Part shown: positions 8,565-16,122 of the stretch, piece after piece
Layout of the letters: each line of letters starts with the position of its first letter
How positions within the stretch are numbered: position 1 is the first letter of the stretch
Origin: Peptoniphilus_A sp022767005
GTDB taxonomy: Bacteria > Bacillota > Clostridia > Tissierellales > Peptoniphilaceae
Assembly (NCBI RefSeq): GCF_050315115.1
Contig: NZ_JBNPOJ010000017.1
Coordinates: forward strand, 1-37,021
DNA length: 37,021 nucleotides
Direction: 5' to 3'
Notes under the pieces: generated by a model
Told to the model about the DNA's origin: nothing
What the model saw: the letters and a program-made list of their open reading frames with translations, nothing else
Databases searched by the model: none
Translations under genes and position numbers: made by a program

Positions 8565-9551
8565 TCATTTTGCTTTCCAATCTTTCTTACTAAAATCTTG
8601 TCCTGGTAATGGATATTTTGGACAACCATATTTCTTAGCCCACCAAGCTGTTATAATTGGTATTAATATAGCTGTCATAACTGTTGAAGCAGCTACTTGA
8701 GTTGTAGCAGCTGTTACATATGGAGTCCATGAAGGGTCAATAGATGCTACTACTGCTGGAACTGCTATAGCATTGCCAGCTGTCGATGAAACTGCCCAAC
8801 CAGCATATCCTGGTCTCTTATTAAATATCCTGTCACAAAGTACTACGAAAGGACCACTTATGCATACCGTGATTATTCCTAGTAATATTCCAGGTGCTCC
8901 ACCTGCAACTATTCCCTTTACATCTATTCCTGCACCTAGCGTTATCCCTACGAAAGGAAGTAGCAATCCTATTCCTGGTTCTAAAAACTCACTCATTTTC
9001 TTATCTATATTTCCTATAAGCATACCAAATAAAATAGGAACTATTACCGCAATTAAAGATACTATGGGAATTTGAGCAAGTCCACTAGCTCCTAATGTAA
9101 TAAGTGTTAAAAAAGGACCATCGTTTATAGCCAATAAACTCATAGCTGTTTGGTCTACCTCATCTCCATATTCTACGTTTAAAGCCAAGTACATTGAACC
9201 ATTGGAGTTAGTTATAGCACTTATAACTGCAAGTGTTGTTAGACCGAGTATTCCTTCCATTCCAAATAATTTTCCAATTATTATGCCAAGAACAGCTCCT
9301 ATGGCATATTTTGAAACAAGTAAAACCCCTCCTCTTTTAACTACTTCTGCAAGTTCTTTTACTCTTAGCTGAGCTCCCATACATACAAGCTGAACTCCAA
9401 GTACCGCTGCTGTTCCTGCACTAGTAAATACTGCCGTAGTAAATGAACCTATTTGTAACATCTCTGGAAAGAATGTATTTATCAGAGCTGATAAAAACAT
9501 TGGCACTATCATCATACCAGCTGGAACTTTTTTCAAAAAATTCAAAATCAT
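8565..9551 (-). CDS. 2-keto-3-deoxygluconate permease family transporter
   Basis: A 328-residue membrane protein with about ten hydrophobic segments, of the KdgT family (proton symport of 2-keto-3-deoxy sugar acids). Family features include PAGMMIVPMFLSALINTFFP at the N-terminus, AITNSNGSMYLALNVEYGD near residue 110 and WAVSSTAGNAIAVPAVVA in the C-terminal half. In this operon it could bring in 2-keto-3-deoxy-L-fuconate or a related acid directly, bypassing the dehydrogenase and lactonase, or export an intermediate. The Campylobacter fuc island instead has a second MFS transporter here. AGGAGG lies before the ATG. The family is clear; the substrate is not proven. Confidence 0.88.
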   Translation of the reverse strand: MILNFLKKVPAGMMIVPMFLSALINTFFPEMLQIGSFTTAVFTSAGTAAVLGVQLVCMGAQLRVKELAEVVKRGGVLLVSKYAIGAVLGIIIGKLFGMEGILGLTTLAVISAITNSNGSMYLALNVEYGDEVDQTAMSLLAINDGPFLTLITLGASGLAQIPIVSLIAVIVPILFGMLIGNIDKKMSEFLEPGIGLLLPFVGITLGAGIDVKGIVAGGAPGILLGIITVCISGPFVVLCDRIFNKRPGYAGWAVSSTAGNAIAVPAVVASIDPSWTPYVTAATTQVAASTVMTAILIPIITAWWAKKYGCPKYPLPGQDFSKKDWKAK

Positions 9552-9610
9552 AATATCCTCCTGACTATTAAAAATAATTTAAATAAGTCCAAAACCCTAT
9601 TTAATTGTTT

Positions 9611-10405
9611 TTATAACCCATAGCATTCTTTGGCATTGTTATAGAAGAAGTCTTCATCATTGCCAAATGATTCTATTAGTAAATCTATATGCTCTTTTAA
9701 ATTAGAGTAAATATTAATAACTGGCCAGTTTGATGCATATATTAACCTATCTTTTGCAAATGTATCTTTTACAAAACTTAGTAAATCTCTTACAAATTCT
9801 TTATCTTCTGTTTTATATCCTGATACTTTTACATAAAGATTTGGGAATTTTGCCAAAGCTTTCATATTATTTTTGTACTCATCCGTCAATCCTTCAACGT
9901 TTCCTAAATGGTTTAAAACAACTTTGGCATTTGGAGTTTTTTCCATCATTTTTACCAAATCTGAAAGCTCATCTACTCTATTACAAGAGTCAAATGTCAT
10001 ATTGTTTTTAGTAAGTTCTTTTATACCTTCTATAAAAGAATCTTCAAGACACATTCCTTTTGGAGCATCTCCTGTATGAAGTGGTTGTCTTATTCCTGTT
10101 GCAAAAAGAGGGACTCTCATAGTTGGTGATACTTTTGATCTTGCTACTATTGCAAGTATTTTGTCATTATTTGCTTTTTCTTCATAAAGAATCTCATCTT
10201 CAAGTATTGGATTGTCTGAATCTACTTCGACATATATTCCGCCTTCTAATATAACATTATCTAGTTTTTTATATTCATTGATGTAATCTTCAATTAAATA
10301 AGATTTTTTTAAAGCTGGAACATCTTCTAACCAAGGTAAGTTTTGCTTATCTAGGTTCCAAACGTGAAAGTGTGTGTCTATAAGTTTAATTTTATTATCT
10401 GTCAT
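9611..10405 (-). CDS. Amidohydrolase, probable L-fucono-1,5-lactonase
   Basis: A 264-residue amidohydrolase-2 family TIM barrel. Metal and active-site motifs are LIDTHFHVW at the N-terminus, VVLNHLG in the middle, LYVKVSG, and YASNWPV near the C-terminus, where the Asn stands in the place often held by Asp. This family includes L-rhamnono- and L-fuconolactonases and 2-pyrone-4,6-dicarboxylate lactonase. Here it should open L-fuconolactone to L-fuconate, the role given to Cj0487 in Campylobacter. The start at 10405 has AAGGAG and lies two bases after the permease stop; an upstream in-frame start would overlap that gene. It lies between the two transporter genes. Confidence 0.88.
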   Translation of the reverse strand: MTDNKIKLIDTHFHVWNLDKQNLPWLEDVPALKKSYLIEDYINEYKKLDNVILEGGIYVEVDSDNPILEDEILYEEKANNDKILAIVARSKVSPTMRVPLFATGIRQPLHTGDAPKGMCLEDSFIEGIKELTKNNMTFDSCNRVDELSDLVKMMEKTPNAKVVLNHLGNVEGLTDEYKNNMKALAKFPNLYVKVSGYKTEDKEFVRDLLSFVKDTFAKDRLIYASNWPVINIYSNLKEHIDLLIESFGNDEDFFYNNAKECYGL

Positions 10406-10407
10406 TA

Positions 10408-11655
10408 TTAACTCCTTCTTGAACCAATAAATCCATACCAAGCACAATATATAAATCCTATTATTGTTGTTGCCATAGCTATTTGAAGATTAAATGTTTC
10501 TCCTATGGCAGATATAACAACTGGTATAAGAGCAGCTCCTACTATACTCATAGTTAGAATTGATGCACCTGTCTTAGCGTCATTTCCTTTTATTCCAACT
10601 AAAGCTAATGAATATATTGTTGGAAAACCAATTGATATAAATAGGTATGCTACTATGAAAGCTACTACTGAGAATTTACCTAATCCTATACTTACTATAA
10701 TCATCAAAACTGCCGTTATAGTCATATATACACCTAAGATTTTATTAGGTTCTATTTTATTCATTAATGGTGTAGTTATAAATCTTCCTAAAGTGAATAA
10801 TAGTGAAACTATTGAAAGATATTTGGTAGCAGTTCCTACACTCATTCCTTCCCAAAACTCCATTGCATATGCTGAAAATAAAGACATACCTACCACTTGT
10901 AATCCTATAAATACAAAGGCTGCAATTACACCTTGTTTAAAGTGTTTGATTTTAAAAAGTCTCTTTAATGCAACAAATGTCGATTCATTATTCGCCATTT
11001 CTTCGTCATTATCCGGACTTGGAAGTTTTATTAAGAAGAATAATAAGAACACTATAGCAAGCGCTATGGCAATTCCAATATATATAATTCTTGTTCCCGA
11101 TAAAAATTCAACCTTTGCTTGTTCAAATCCTGCTTGGTTAGGAGCTACTGTTTCTCCTATAAGAGATCCTAGTATAAAGGGTCCAACTATATTACCTACA
11201 CCATTAAATGATTGGGCAAGGTTTAACCTGAAAGATTCTTTTTCTGGATCGCCAAGTTTTGTTATATATGGGTTACAATTTGTTTCAAGTGTTGCAGCTC
11301 CTGATGCTGTTACAAACATTGCAAATAGGAATATTCCATAACTCATTTTATAGGTTGCAGGAATCGTCAAAACAGCACCTATTACAAAAAGTAATAATCC
11401 CATCATCATTCCTACTTTATAGCCATACTTTCTAGTTACTACTGATGCAGGTATAGCTAGAAAGAAATAAGCTCCATAGTAGGCCATTTGTAGTAAGCTT
11501 GCCTTTGTTGATGATATTTCCATGTAATTTGCCATTGGAGTATTTAAGGCATTAACTAGGTTCATTGTAAGTCCCCAAGCAAAGAATAGAAATGTCACCA
11601 AGTATATGGCAATTTTGGCTTTAGATTGTCTATTTTTATTTATTCTATCAGTCAT
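10408..11655 (-). CDS. fucP: FucP-type L-fucose permease (MFS)
   Basis: A 415-residue, 12-segment major facilitator protein of the fucose:proton symporter family. Aligned by eye with E. coli FucP, it keeps FFxWG in the first helix, the essential Glu of LETxxNP (Glu124, equivalent to Glu135), FRLNLAQSFN, and PTIYSLAL in the C-terminal half. The helix-1 Asp46 of E. coli FucP, which is needed for transport, is replaced by Asn35 in NLVNALN. The substrate may still be fucose or a related 6-deoxy sugar, but coupling could differ. AAGGAA precedes the ATG. It sits between the dehydrogenase and lactonase genes. Confidence 0.88.
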   Translation of the reverse strand: MTDRINKNRQSKAKIAIYLVTFLFFAWGLTMNLVNALNTPMANYMEISSTKASLLQMAYYGAYFFLAIPASVVTRKYGYKVGMMMGLLLFVIGAVLTIPATYKMSYGIFLFAMFVTASGAATLETNCNPYITKLGDPEKESFRLNLAQSFNGVGNIVGPFILGSLIGETVAPNQAGFEQAKVEFLSGTRIIYIGIAIALAIVFLLFFLIKLPSPDNDEEMANNESTFVALKRLFKIKHFKQGVIAAFVFIGLQVVGMSLFSAYAMEFWEGMSVGTATKYLSIVSLLFTLGRFITTPLMNKIEPNKILGVYMTITAVLMIIVSIGLGKFSVVAFIVAYLFISIGFPTIYSLALVGIKGNDAKTGASILTMSIVGAALIPVVISAIGETFNLQIAMATTIIGFIYCAWYGFIGSRRS

Positions 11656-11680
11656 TTTAAATTTCCTTTTCAGTTCGTTA

Positions 11681-12472
11681 TTAACTTAATGCTCTGTCTA
11701 AATGTACATATCCTCCATCAACGTAAACCCATTGTCCTGTTGTATGTGAAGCTCTTTCTGATAATAAGAAGCAAGCTGTATCAGCTATTTCTTCTGGATC
11801 TGTCATTCTTTTTCCTAAAGGTATTTTATCTGTTATTAATTTTAATCTTGCTTGTTGCTCTTCTTCATCACCAAATGTTTTTATCCATTCTTTATACAAT
11901 GGTGTCCATGACTCTGATACAACTATAGCATTTACTCTTACTCCATCTTCTGCTAAAGCTGCTGCCCATTCTCTTGTTAATCCTAATATAGCACCTTTTG
12001 CTGCTGCATAAGCTGAAGTTTTACCTTGCCCTGTAACAGCTGTTTTTGATGAAATATTTACTATAGATCCCTTTACATCCTTTATATAAGGGATAGCTTG
12101 ATGGACTAATTCATAATAGTGAGTTAAGTTTGAATGGATTGATTTCTCAAATTCTTGCCAACTTGTTTCTTCAAGAGATAAGTTATCATTTTTACCAGCG
12201 TTGTTTACAACACCATCGATTTTTCCATATTTTTCAACTACGTCTTTAACTATTCCTTCTATTTCTTCAGTATTATTTAAGTCTATAAAGTAAAGAGAAT
12301 AATTGTCAGTGATTTTTTCCATTTCAGCTTTGAAGTCTTCAACTACATTATTTTTTCTGTTTAATACAACTGGAACTGCACCTTCTCTTGCTAATTGTAA
12401 AGCTATAGCTCTACCGATTCCTTTTAAACCACCTGTTACTATATATACTTTATCCTTTAAATTTAAATCCAT
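11681..12472 (-). CDS. fucX: Short-chain L-fucose dehydrogenase
   Basis: A 263-residue short-chain dehydrogenase/reductase. The NAD(P)-binding motif is TGGLKGIG (13-20), with NNAG at 90-93, and the catalytic triad is Ser142, Tyr155 and Lys159 in SAYAAAKG. The start MDLNLKDKV, the segment NISSKTAVTGQGKTSAYAA and the tail WVYVDGGYVHLDRAL are close to what I recall of characterised bacterial L-fucose dehydrogenases (Burkholderia; Campylobacter FucX). The expected reaction is L-fucose to L-fucono-1,5-lactone with formation of NAD(P)H. Some of these enzymes also take D-arabinose or L-galactose. AAAGGAG precedes the ATG. Confidence 0.9.
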   Translation of the reverse strand: MDLNLKDKVYIVTGGLKGIGRAIALQLAREGAVPVVLNRKNNVVEDFKAEMEKITDNYSLYFIDLNNTEEIEGIVKDVVEKYGKIDGVVNNAGKNDNLSLEETSWQEFEKSIHSNLTHYYELVHQAIPYIKDVKGSIVNISSKTAVTGQGKTSAYAAAKGAILGLTREWAAALAEDGVRVNAIVVSESWTPLYKEWIKTFGDEEEQQARLKLITDKIPLGKRMTDPEEIADTACFLLSERASHTTGQWVYVDGGYVHLDRALS

Positions 12473-12509
12473 TTTTATCTCCTTTATTTATATTTTATTT
12501 TACTTGTTT

Positions 12510-13661
12510 CTATATAAGTTTCTTATAAAGTTCAATTATTTCTTCTTTTGTAGGATCTTTTGGGTTTCCTGGTCTACATGCGTCATCCATAGCTGATTGA
12601 GCTAAAAATTCTATATCTTCTTCTTTAACTATATCTTTTAAATCTTCTGGGATTTTAACACTTATAGATAAATCTTTTACAGCCTTAACTGCAGCTCTTC
12701 GATATTCTTCTTGGCTCATTTCATCCACTTTTTTAACTCCCATAGCCCTTGCTATATCTCTATATTTTTCACCAGTTGCTTCTGCATTATATTCCATAAC
12801 TGTTGGAAGAAGGATTGCATTTGCAACTCCGTGTGGAGTATCATATAATGCTCCAAGTGGATGAGCCATTGAATGTACTAATCCGAGCCCTACATTTGAA
12901 AATCCCATACCTGCAACATATTGAGCTAATGCTAACTTTTCTCTAGCTTCTTTATCATTTTCGCAAGCTTTAGGTAAATATTTTGCTATCAATTCTATAG
13001 CCTTAATATGGAACATATCTGAAAGATCATTTGCGTCTTTTGTTATGTAACCTTCTATAGCGTGAGTTAAGGCATCCATTCCTGTAGATGCTGTTAAGCC
13101 ATATGGCATAGATTCCATCATTTCAGGATCCACTATTGCTGCTACTGGAATTGAATGTGGATCTACACATACCATTTTCTTTTGGCTTTCTTCATCTGTT
13201 ATAACATAATTTATTGTAACTTCTGCTGCTGTTCCTGCTGTAGTAGGAATTGCAATAATTGGTGTTGAAAGGTTCTTGGTATCAGCTACTCCCTCTAAAC
13301 TTCTAACATCTTCAAATTCAGGATTTGTATTTATAATAGCTGCACCTGCTGCACAGTCCATTACTGAACCACCACCTATAGCAACTATTCCATCAGCATC
13401 AAAGTCTTTTAAAACTTTTAACCCGTCAAGTACATTTTTTATTGACGGATTTGGTTTAATATCTGTGAAATATGTATATTCTAAACCATCAACTTGGTCT
13501 AAATATTTTGTTACTTTGTCAGATATCTTGTTTTCTTTTAAGAATCCATCCACAAAAACAACTATTCTCTTTAATCTTTTATCCTCTACTACATCTTTTA
13601 CTCCAGCTAAAGCACCATATCCATGATAACTTATTGGGTTCAATACAAATCTACTAGGCAT
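12510..13661 (-). CDS. fucO: Iron-containing lactaldehyde reductase
   Basis: A 383-residue group III iron-dependent alcohol dehydrogenase. The nucleotide-binding GGGSVMD lies near residue 97. Metal ligands are Asp196, His200, His263 and His277, the same numbering as E. coli FucO, which supports L-1,2-propanediol oxidoreductase activity. It would reduce the L-lactaldehyde released by the aldolase to 1,2-propanediol and regenerate NAD+ used by the fucose dehydrogenase. AAGGAGGT precedes the ATG. It is the first gene of the operon, behind the promoter and palindrome at 13719-13792. Campylobacter has an aldehyde dehydrogenase in its locus instead, so this version is the fermentative one. Confidence 0.92.
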   Translation of the reverse strand: MPSRFVLNPISYHGYGALAGVKDVVEDKRLKRIVVFVDGFLKENKISDKVTKYLDQVDGLEYTYFTDIKPNPSIKNVLDGLKVLKDFDADGIVAIGGGSVMDCAAGAAIINTNPEFEDVRSLEGVADTKNLSTPIIAIPTTAGTAAEVTINYVITDEESQKKMVCVDPHSIPVAAIVDPEMMESMPYGLTASTGMDALTHAIEGYITKDANDLSDMFHIKAIELIAKYLPKACENDKEAREKLALAQYVAGMGFSNVGLGLVHSMAHPLGALYDTPHGVANAILLPTVMEYNAEATGEKYRDIARAMGVKKVDEMSQEEYRRAAVKAVKDLSISVKIPEDLKDIVKEEDIEFLAQSAMDDACRPGNPKDPTKEEIIELYKKLI

Positions 13662-13718
13662 TTTTGACCTCCTTATAATTCAGTCACTTTTTAATTTTAA
13701 AACTATCTTGCTTTTTAG

Positions 13719-13751
13719 TTCGTATTTACGTATTTAAAATGTATATACGAA
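13719..13751. promoter_or_regulatory. Operator-like palindrome before the fucose operon
   Basis: 13719-13730 and 13740-13751 form an imperfect inverted repeat (10 of 12 positions match; core TTCGTA/TACGAA) around nine bases. It lies just downstream of the predicted start of transcription, where a bound repressor would block the polymerase. The IclR protein encoded in the operon is the likely ligand. Confidence 0.6.
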
Positions 13752-13763
13752 TTACTTGCTTAT

Positions 13764-13792
13764 AATATATATTATAGAGTAAACGTTGTCAA
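13764..13792 (-). promoter_or_regulatory. Sigma-A promoter of the fucose operon
   Basis: On the minus strand a perfect -35 box TTGACA (13787-13792) and a -10 box TATATT (13764-13769) are separated by exactly 17 bases. Transcription should start near 13757, leaving a leader of about 95 bases before the fucO-type gene. Confidence 0.8.
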
Positions 13793-13840
13793 GTAATTTT
13801 TTAATTTTCTTTATTTTTTTAATTAAAAAATAATACTTAG

Positions 13841-13869
13841 TGCAAACAAAAACTCCTCTATGTGATTTT
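13841..13869. repeat. Right copy of 29-bp direct repeat flanking the fucose operon
   Basis: Matches 4362-4390 at 27 of 29 positions. Here the sequence is the left arm and loop of the complete terminator hairpin at 13847-13888, so this copy is probably the original one. Confidence 0.85.
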
Positions 13870-13888
13870 TTCACATGAGGAGTTTTTG
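13847..13888. terminator. Terminator of the DEAD-box helicase gene
   Basis: A long hairpin with 13847-13865 pairing with 13871-13888 (one bulge) around a T-rich loop, flanked by A and T runs on the two sides. It lies 14 bases beyond the helicase stop codon and can work in both directions. Confidence 0.85.
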
Positions 13889-13901
13889 TAAATTTTTTTA
13901 A

Positions 13902-15554
13902 TTATTTTTCTGAATATTCAGCTTTAAGTGATTTGCCTTTGACTTTTTTGCCGTCTAAATCCCTTATTGCATCTTTAATCATATTTTTTGGAATCTCTAC
14001 AAAAGTAAAGTTTTGCATTATATTAATTTTTCCAATTTCACTTGGAGTTACATTTGTATGCTTGCCTAAAAGCCTAATAATTTCTCGAGAATCAATGCCA
14101 TCTCTCTTGCCTTTGTTTATAAAAATTTTTGGTCCCTTTATTTTTTTAATTTTGCCATTATTTTTATCTCTGCTTTTTCTATTAGAGTTTTCTGATTTAT
14201 TGGACTTATTCATTTCAAATTTTTTGCCAAAATCAACTTTATCAAGTTCAGTAATTTTTTTGCTTCTTGAGGACTCGTTCACCATTTTTAAAAGCGATGC
14301 GCTTATGTCGTAAAGACTGTAACCTTCTGATAAAAGTTTATTTAAAACTTCTGTGTAATCTACATTGTCTTTAGCTTTTAAAATATTGTTATTAACTTTG
14401 TTAAATAAGTTTTCCATATTTTCTTTTTCAACATCATACTTAGTAGGTAGTTCCATCTTTTCCATTTTGATATTTGCATACTTTTCGATTTCTCTAAACT
14501 TGGAGTAATCTTTGTTAGTGATAAAAGTAAAGGAAACGCCCTTTTTGCCGGCTCTTGCTGTACGACCAATTCTATGGACATAATACTCTGCTTGTTGTGG
14601 AAGGTCATAGTTGAAAACTATGTCAATGTCAGAAACGTCAAGACCACGTGCAGCAACATCTGTTGCGATAAGAATGTCAATTGAGTTATTTCTAAATTTT
14701 TTCATGACATTATCTCTTGAAGATTGACGCATATCGCCGTGAAGAGAATCAACTTTGTATCCCCTTTGTGCAATTTCCCCTTCAAGATTTTCAACCATTC
14801 TCTTTGTGTTACAGAAAATAATTGCTTTTTTTGGTTTGTTAATTAAAATCAACCTATTTAAAATTTCAGTTTTCATATTTCTGTTTAATTCTAAATAATA
14901 TTGTTTAATTTTTTCTGCAGTCAATTCTTTCTTTTCAATGATAACTCTTTTGGGATTTTTCTGATATAGTTTAGAAAACTCCTTAATGTTATTGTCAAAA
15001 GTTGCCGAGAAAAATAAAGTTTGTCTGTTCCTATTTGTCTTTTCGATAATAGTCTTCATATCATCTCTAAAACCCATATCGAACATTTCATCTGCTTCAT
15101 CAAGTGTTAAGAATTTCAAATCATCTAGTTTAATAGTTTTTCTTTTCATGTGATCCATAATTCTTCCAGGAGTACCAACGACAATACTTGCACCCCTCTT
15201 TAGCTCTTTAAGTTGTTTACCCATATCGGCACCACCATAAATAGCTACGACTTTTATAAATTTTTTGTTTTTTGAAAGTTTTTGCAATTCATTAGAAACT
15301 TGTCTAGCTAATTCCCTAGTAGGAACTAAGACAAGAGCTTGCAAACTTTCATAATTATTATCTTCGATTTTTTCAATCATTGGAATACCGAAGGAAGCTG
15401 TTTTACCTGTTCCAGTTTGTGCTTGTGCAAGAAGGTCATGACCTTCTAATATTTCTGGAATTGTATTTTCCTGTACTTCCGATGGATTTTCAAAACCCAT
15501 TTCCTCAATTGACTGTAAAACTTCACTAGATAATTTTAATTCGTTAAATCTCAA
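13902..15554 (-). CDS. DEAD-box RNA helicase with DbpA-type RNA-binding tail
   Basis: A 550-residue ATP-dependent RNA helicase of the DeaD/CshA/DbpA group. Motifs in order: AQTGTGKT (45-52), PTRELARQV, GTPGRIMDH, DEADEMF, SATF, the HGDMRQSSRD region, ATDVAARGLDV and HRIGRTARAGKKG. A basic Ser/Lys/Asn linker follows, then a C-terminal domain (last 75 or so residues, starting GPKIFINKGKRDGI) resembling the DbpA RNA-recognition domain. Such enzymes unwind structured rRNA or mRNA in ribosome assembly and at low temperature. The start is TTG with TAGGAG upstream. A terminator-like hairpin lies in the leader, so expression may be attenuated. I leave the symbol open between cshA, deaD and dbpA. Confidence 0.93.
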   Translation of the reverse strand: MRFNELKLSSEVLQSIEEMGFENPSEVQENTIPEILEGHDLLAQAQTGTGKTASFGIPMIEKIEDNNYESLQALVLVPTRELARQVSNELQKLSKNKKFIKVVAIYGGADMGKQLKELKRGASIVVGTPGRIMDHMKRKTIKLDDLKFLTLDEADEMFDMGFRDDMKTIIEKTNRNRQTLFFSATFDNNIKEFSKLYQKNPKRVIIEKKELTAEKIKQYYLELNRNMKTEILNRLILINKPKKAIIFCNTKRMVENLEGEIAQRGYKVDSLHGDMRQSSRDNVMKKFRNNSIDILIATDVAARGLDVSDIDIVFNYDLPQQAEYYVHRIGRTARAGKKGVSFTFITNKDYSKFREIEKYANIKMEKMELPTKYDVEKENMENLFNKVNNNILKAKDNVDYTEVLNKLLSEGYSLYDISASLLKMVNESSRSKKITELDKVDFGKKFEMNKSNKSENSNRKSRDKNNGKIKKIKGPKIFINKGKRDGIDSREIIRLLGKHTNVTPSEIGKINIMQNFTFVEIPKNMIKDAIRDLDGKKVKGKSLKAEYSEK

Positions 15555-15588
15555 TATATTCTCCTAATTCTTTTTTTGAACAAAAAAA

Positions 15589-15607
15589 GACCGAGATTCA
15601 CTCGGTC
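15589..15607 (-). terminator. Leader terminator (possible attenuator) before the helicase gene
   Basis: A 7-bp perfect stem GACCGAG/CTCGGTC with a 5-base loop, followed on the minus strand by seven T residues. It lies between a -10-like box (15628-15633) and the helicase TTG start (15554). It could end the upstream rhodanese transcript, attenuate the helicase transcript, or both. The T-tail can itself pair with an A-run just downstream (CTTTTTTTG, then an A-run ending in G). Confidence 0.75.
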
Positions 15608-15627
15608 CTCAAGTTCTTTCTTTAAGT

Positions 15628-15633
15628 ATTATA
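15628..15633 (-). promoter_or_regulatory. -10 box likely serving the helicase gene
   Basis: A perfect TATAAT on the minus strand, 74 bases or more upstream of the helicase start. No convincing -35 box stands at the usual distance. It is placed before the leader hairpin, so transcripts from it would pass through that terminator. Confidence 0.45.
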
Positions 15634-15700
15634 ACACATAAATAATAAAAAAGCTTGAAATAATCAAATTAAATAAAATAATTTTTCTATCTTTAAATAT

Positions 15701-15991
15701 TTATTTTATTAATTCATTTTTATATTCTAAAATGCCGCCAGCTAAATTAACAGCGTCATATCCAAGTTCACAAAGATAGCTTGCTACTTCGTAAGACCTT
15801 CTGCCGCTTCTGCATAAAATATAAATCTCTCTATCCTTTGGAATTTTATTTAAATTATTTGGTACCATCATCATTGGAATATGTATAGCACCCTTAATAG
15901 TTCCAGTTTCCTTTAATTCTACATCTTCTCTGACATCAATGATGTAAGCATCTTCGATATTATCAATGTCATTTACATTTATTTCTTTCAT
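15701..15991 (-). CDS. Single-domain rhodanese-like protein
   Basis: A small rhodanese (about 96 residues) with the conserved YIIDVREDVE near the N-terminus and the active-site loop CRSGRRS, whose Cys would carry a persulfide. Members transfer sulfane sulfur, for example in sulfur relay or thiosulfate/sulfide detoxification. The chosen start, MKEINV at 15991, is typical for the family, but AGGTGGG lies about 13 bases upstream, which is a long spacing. A GTG at 16009 would add six residues. The gene has its own promoter (16038-16066) and stands between the helicase gene and the molybdenum cluster. A role in supplying sulfur to molybdenum cofactor is conceivable but unsupported. Confidence 0.88.
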   Translation of the reverse strand: MKEINVNDIDNIEDAYIIDVREDVELKETGTIKGAIHIPMMMVPNNLNKIPKDREIYILCRSGRRSYEVASYLCELGYDAVNLAGGILEYKNELIK

Positions 15992-16037
15992 TTTTATTAT
16001 AAAACCCACCTATAATTATTCTAGTTTATGCAGTTTT

Positions 16038-16066
16038 AGTATATTATTTATAAATTGTTTTTTCAA
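16038..16066 (-). promoter_or_regulatory. Sigma-A promoter of the rhodanese gene
   Basis: On the minus strand, -35 TTGAAA (16061-16066) and -10 TATACT (16038-16043) with a 17-base spacer. Transcription would start near 16031, giving a short leader to the rhodanese start. Confidence 0.65.
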
Positions 16067-16122
16067 GAATATTAGAGAATTGATAATATTAATTTTTTAA
16101 ATTTCTGTTAAAACTAGAAAAT

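Noticed and set aside
8773..9075. Open frame on the plus strand rich in Pro/Ile
   Set aside because: Antisense to the KdgT-type permease gene; a shadow of hydrophobic codons.
10505..11341. Long open frame (278 codons) on the plus strand
   Set aside because: It is the antisense shadow of the fucP-type gene; its translation has no recognisable protein features, while the minus-strand gene is a clear MFS protein.
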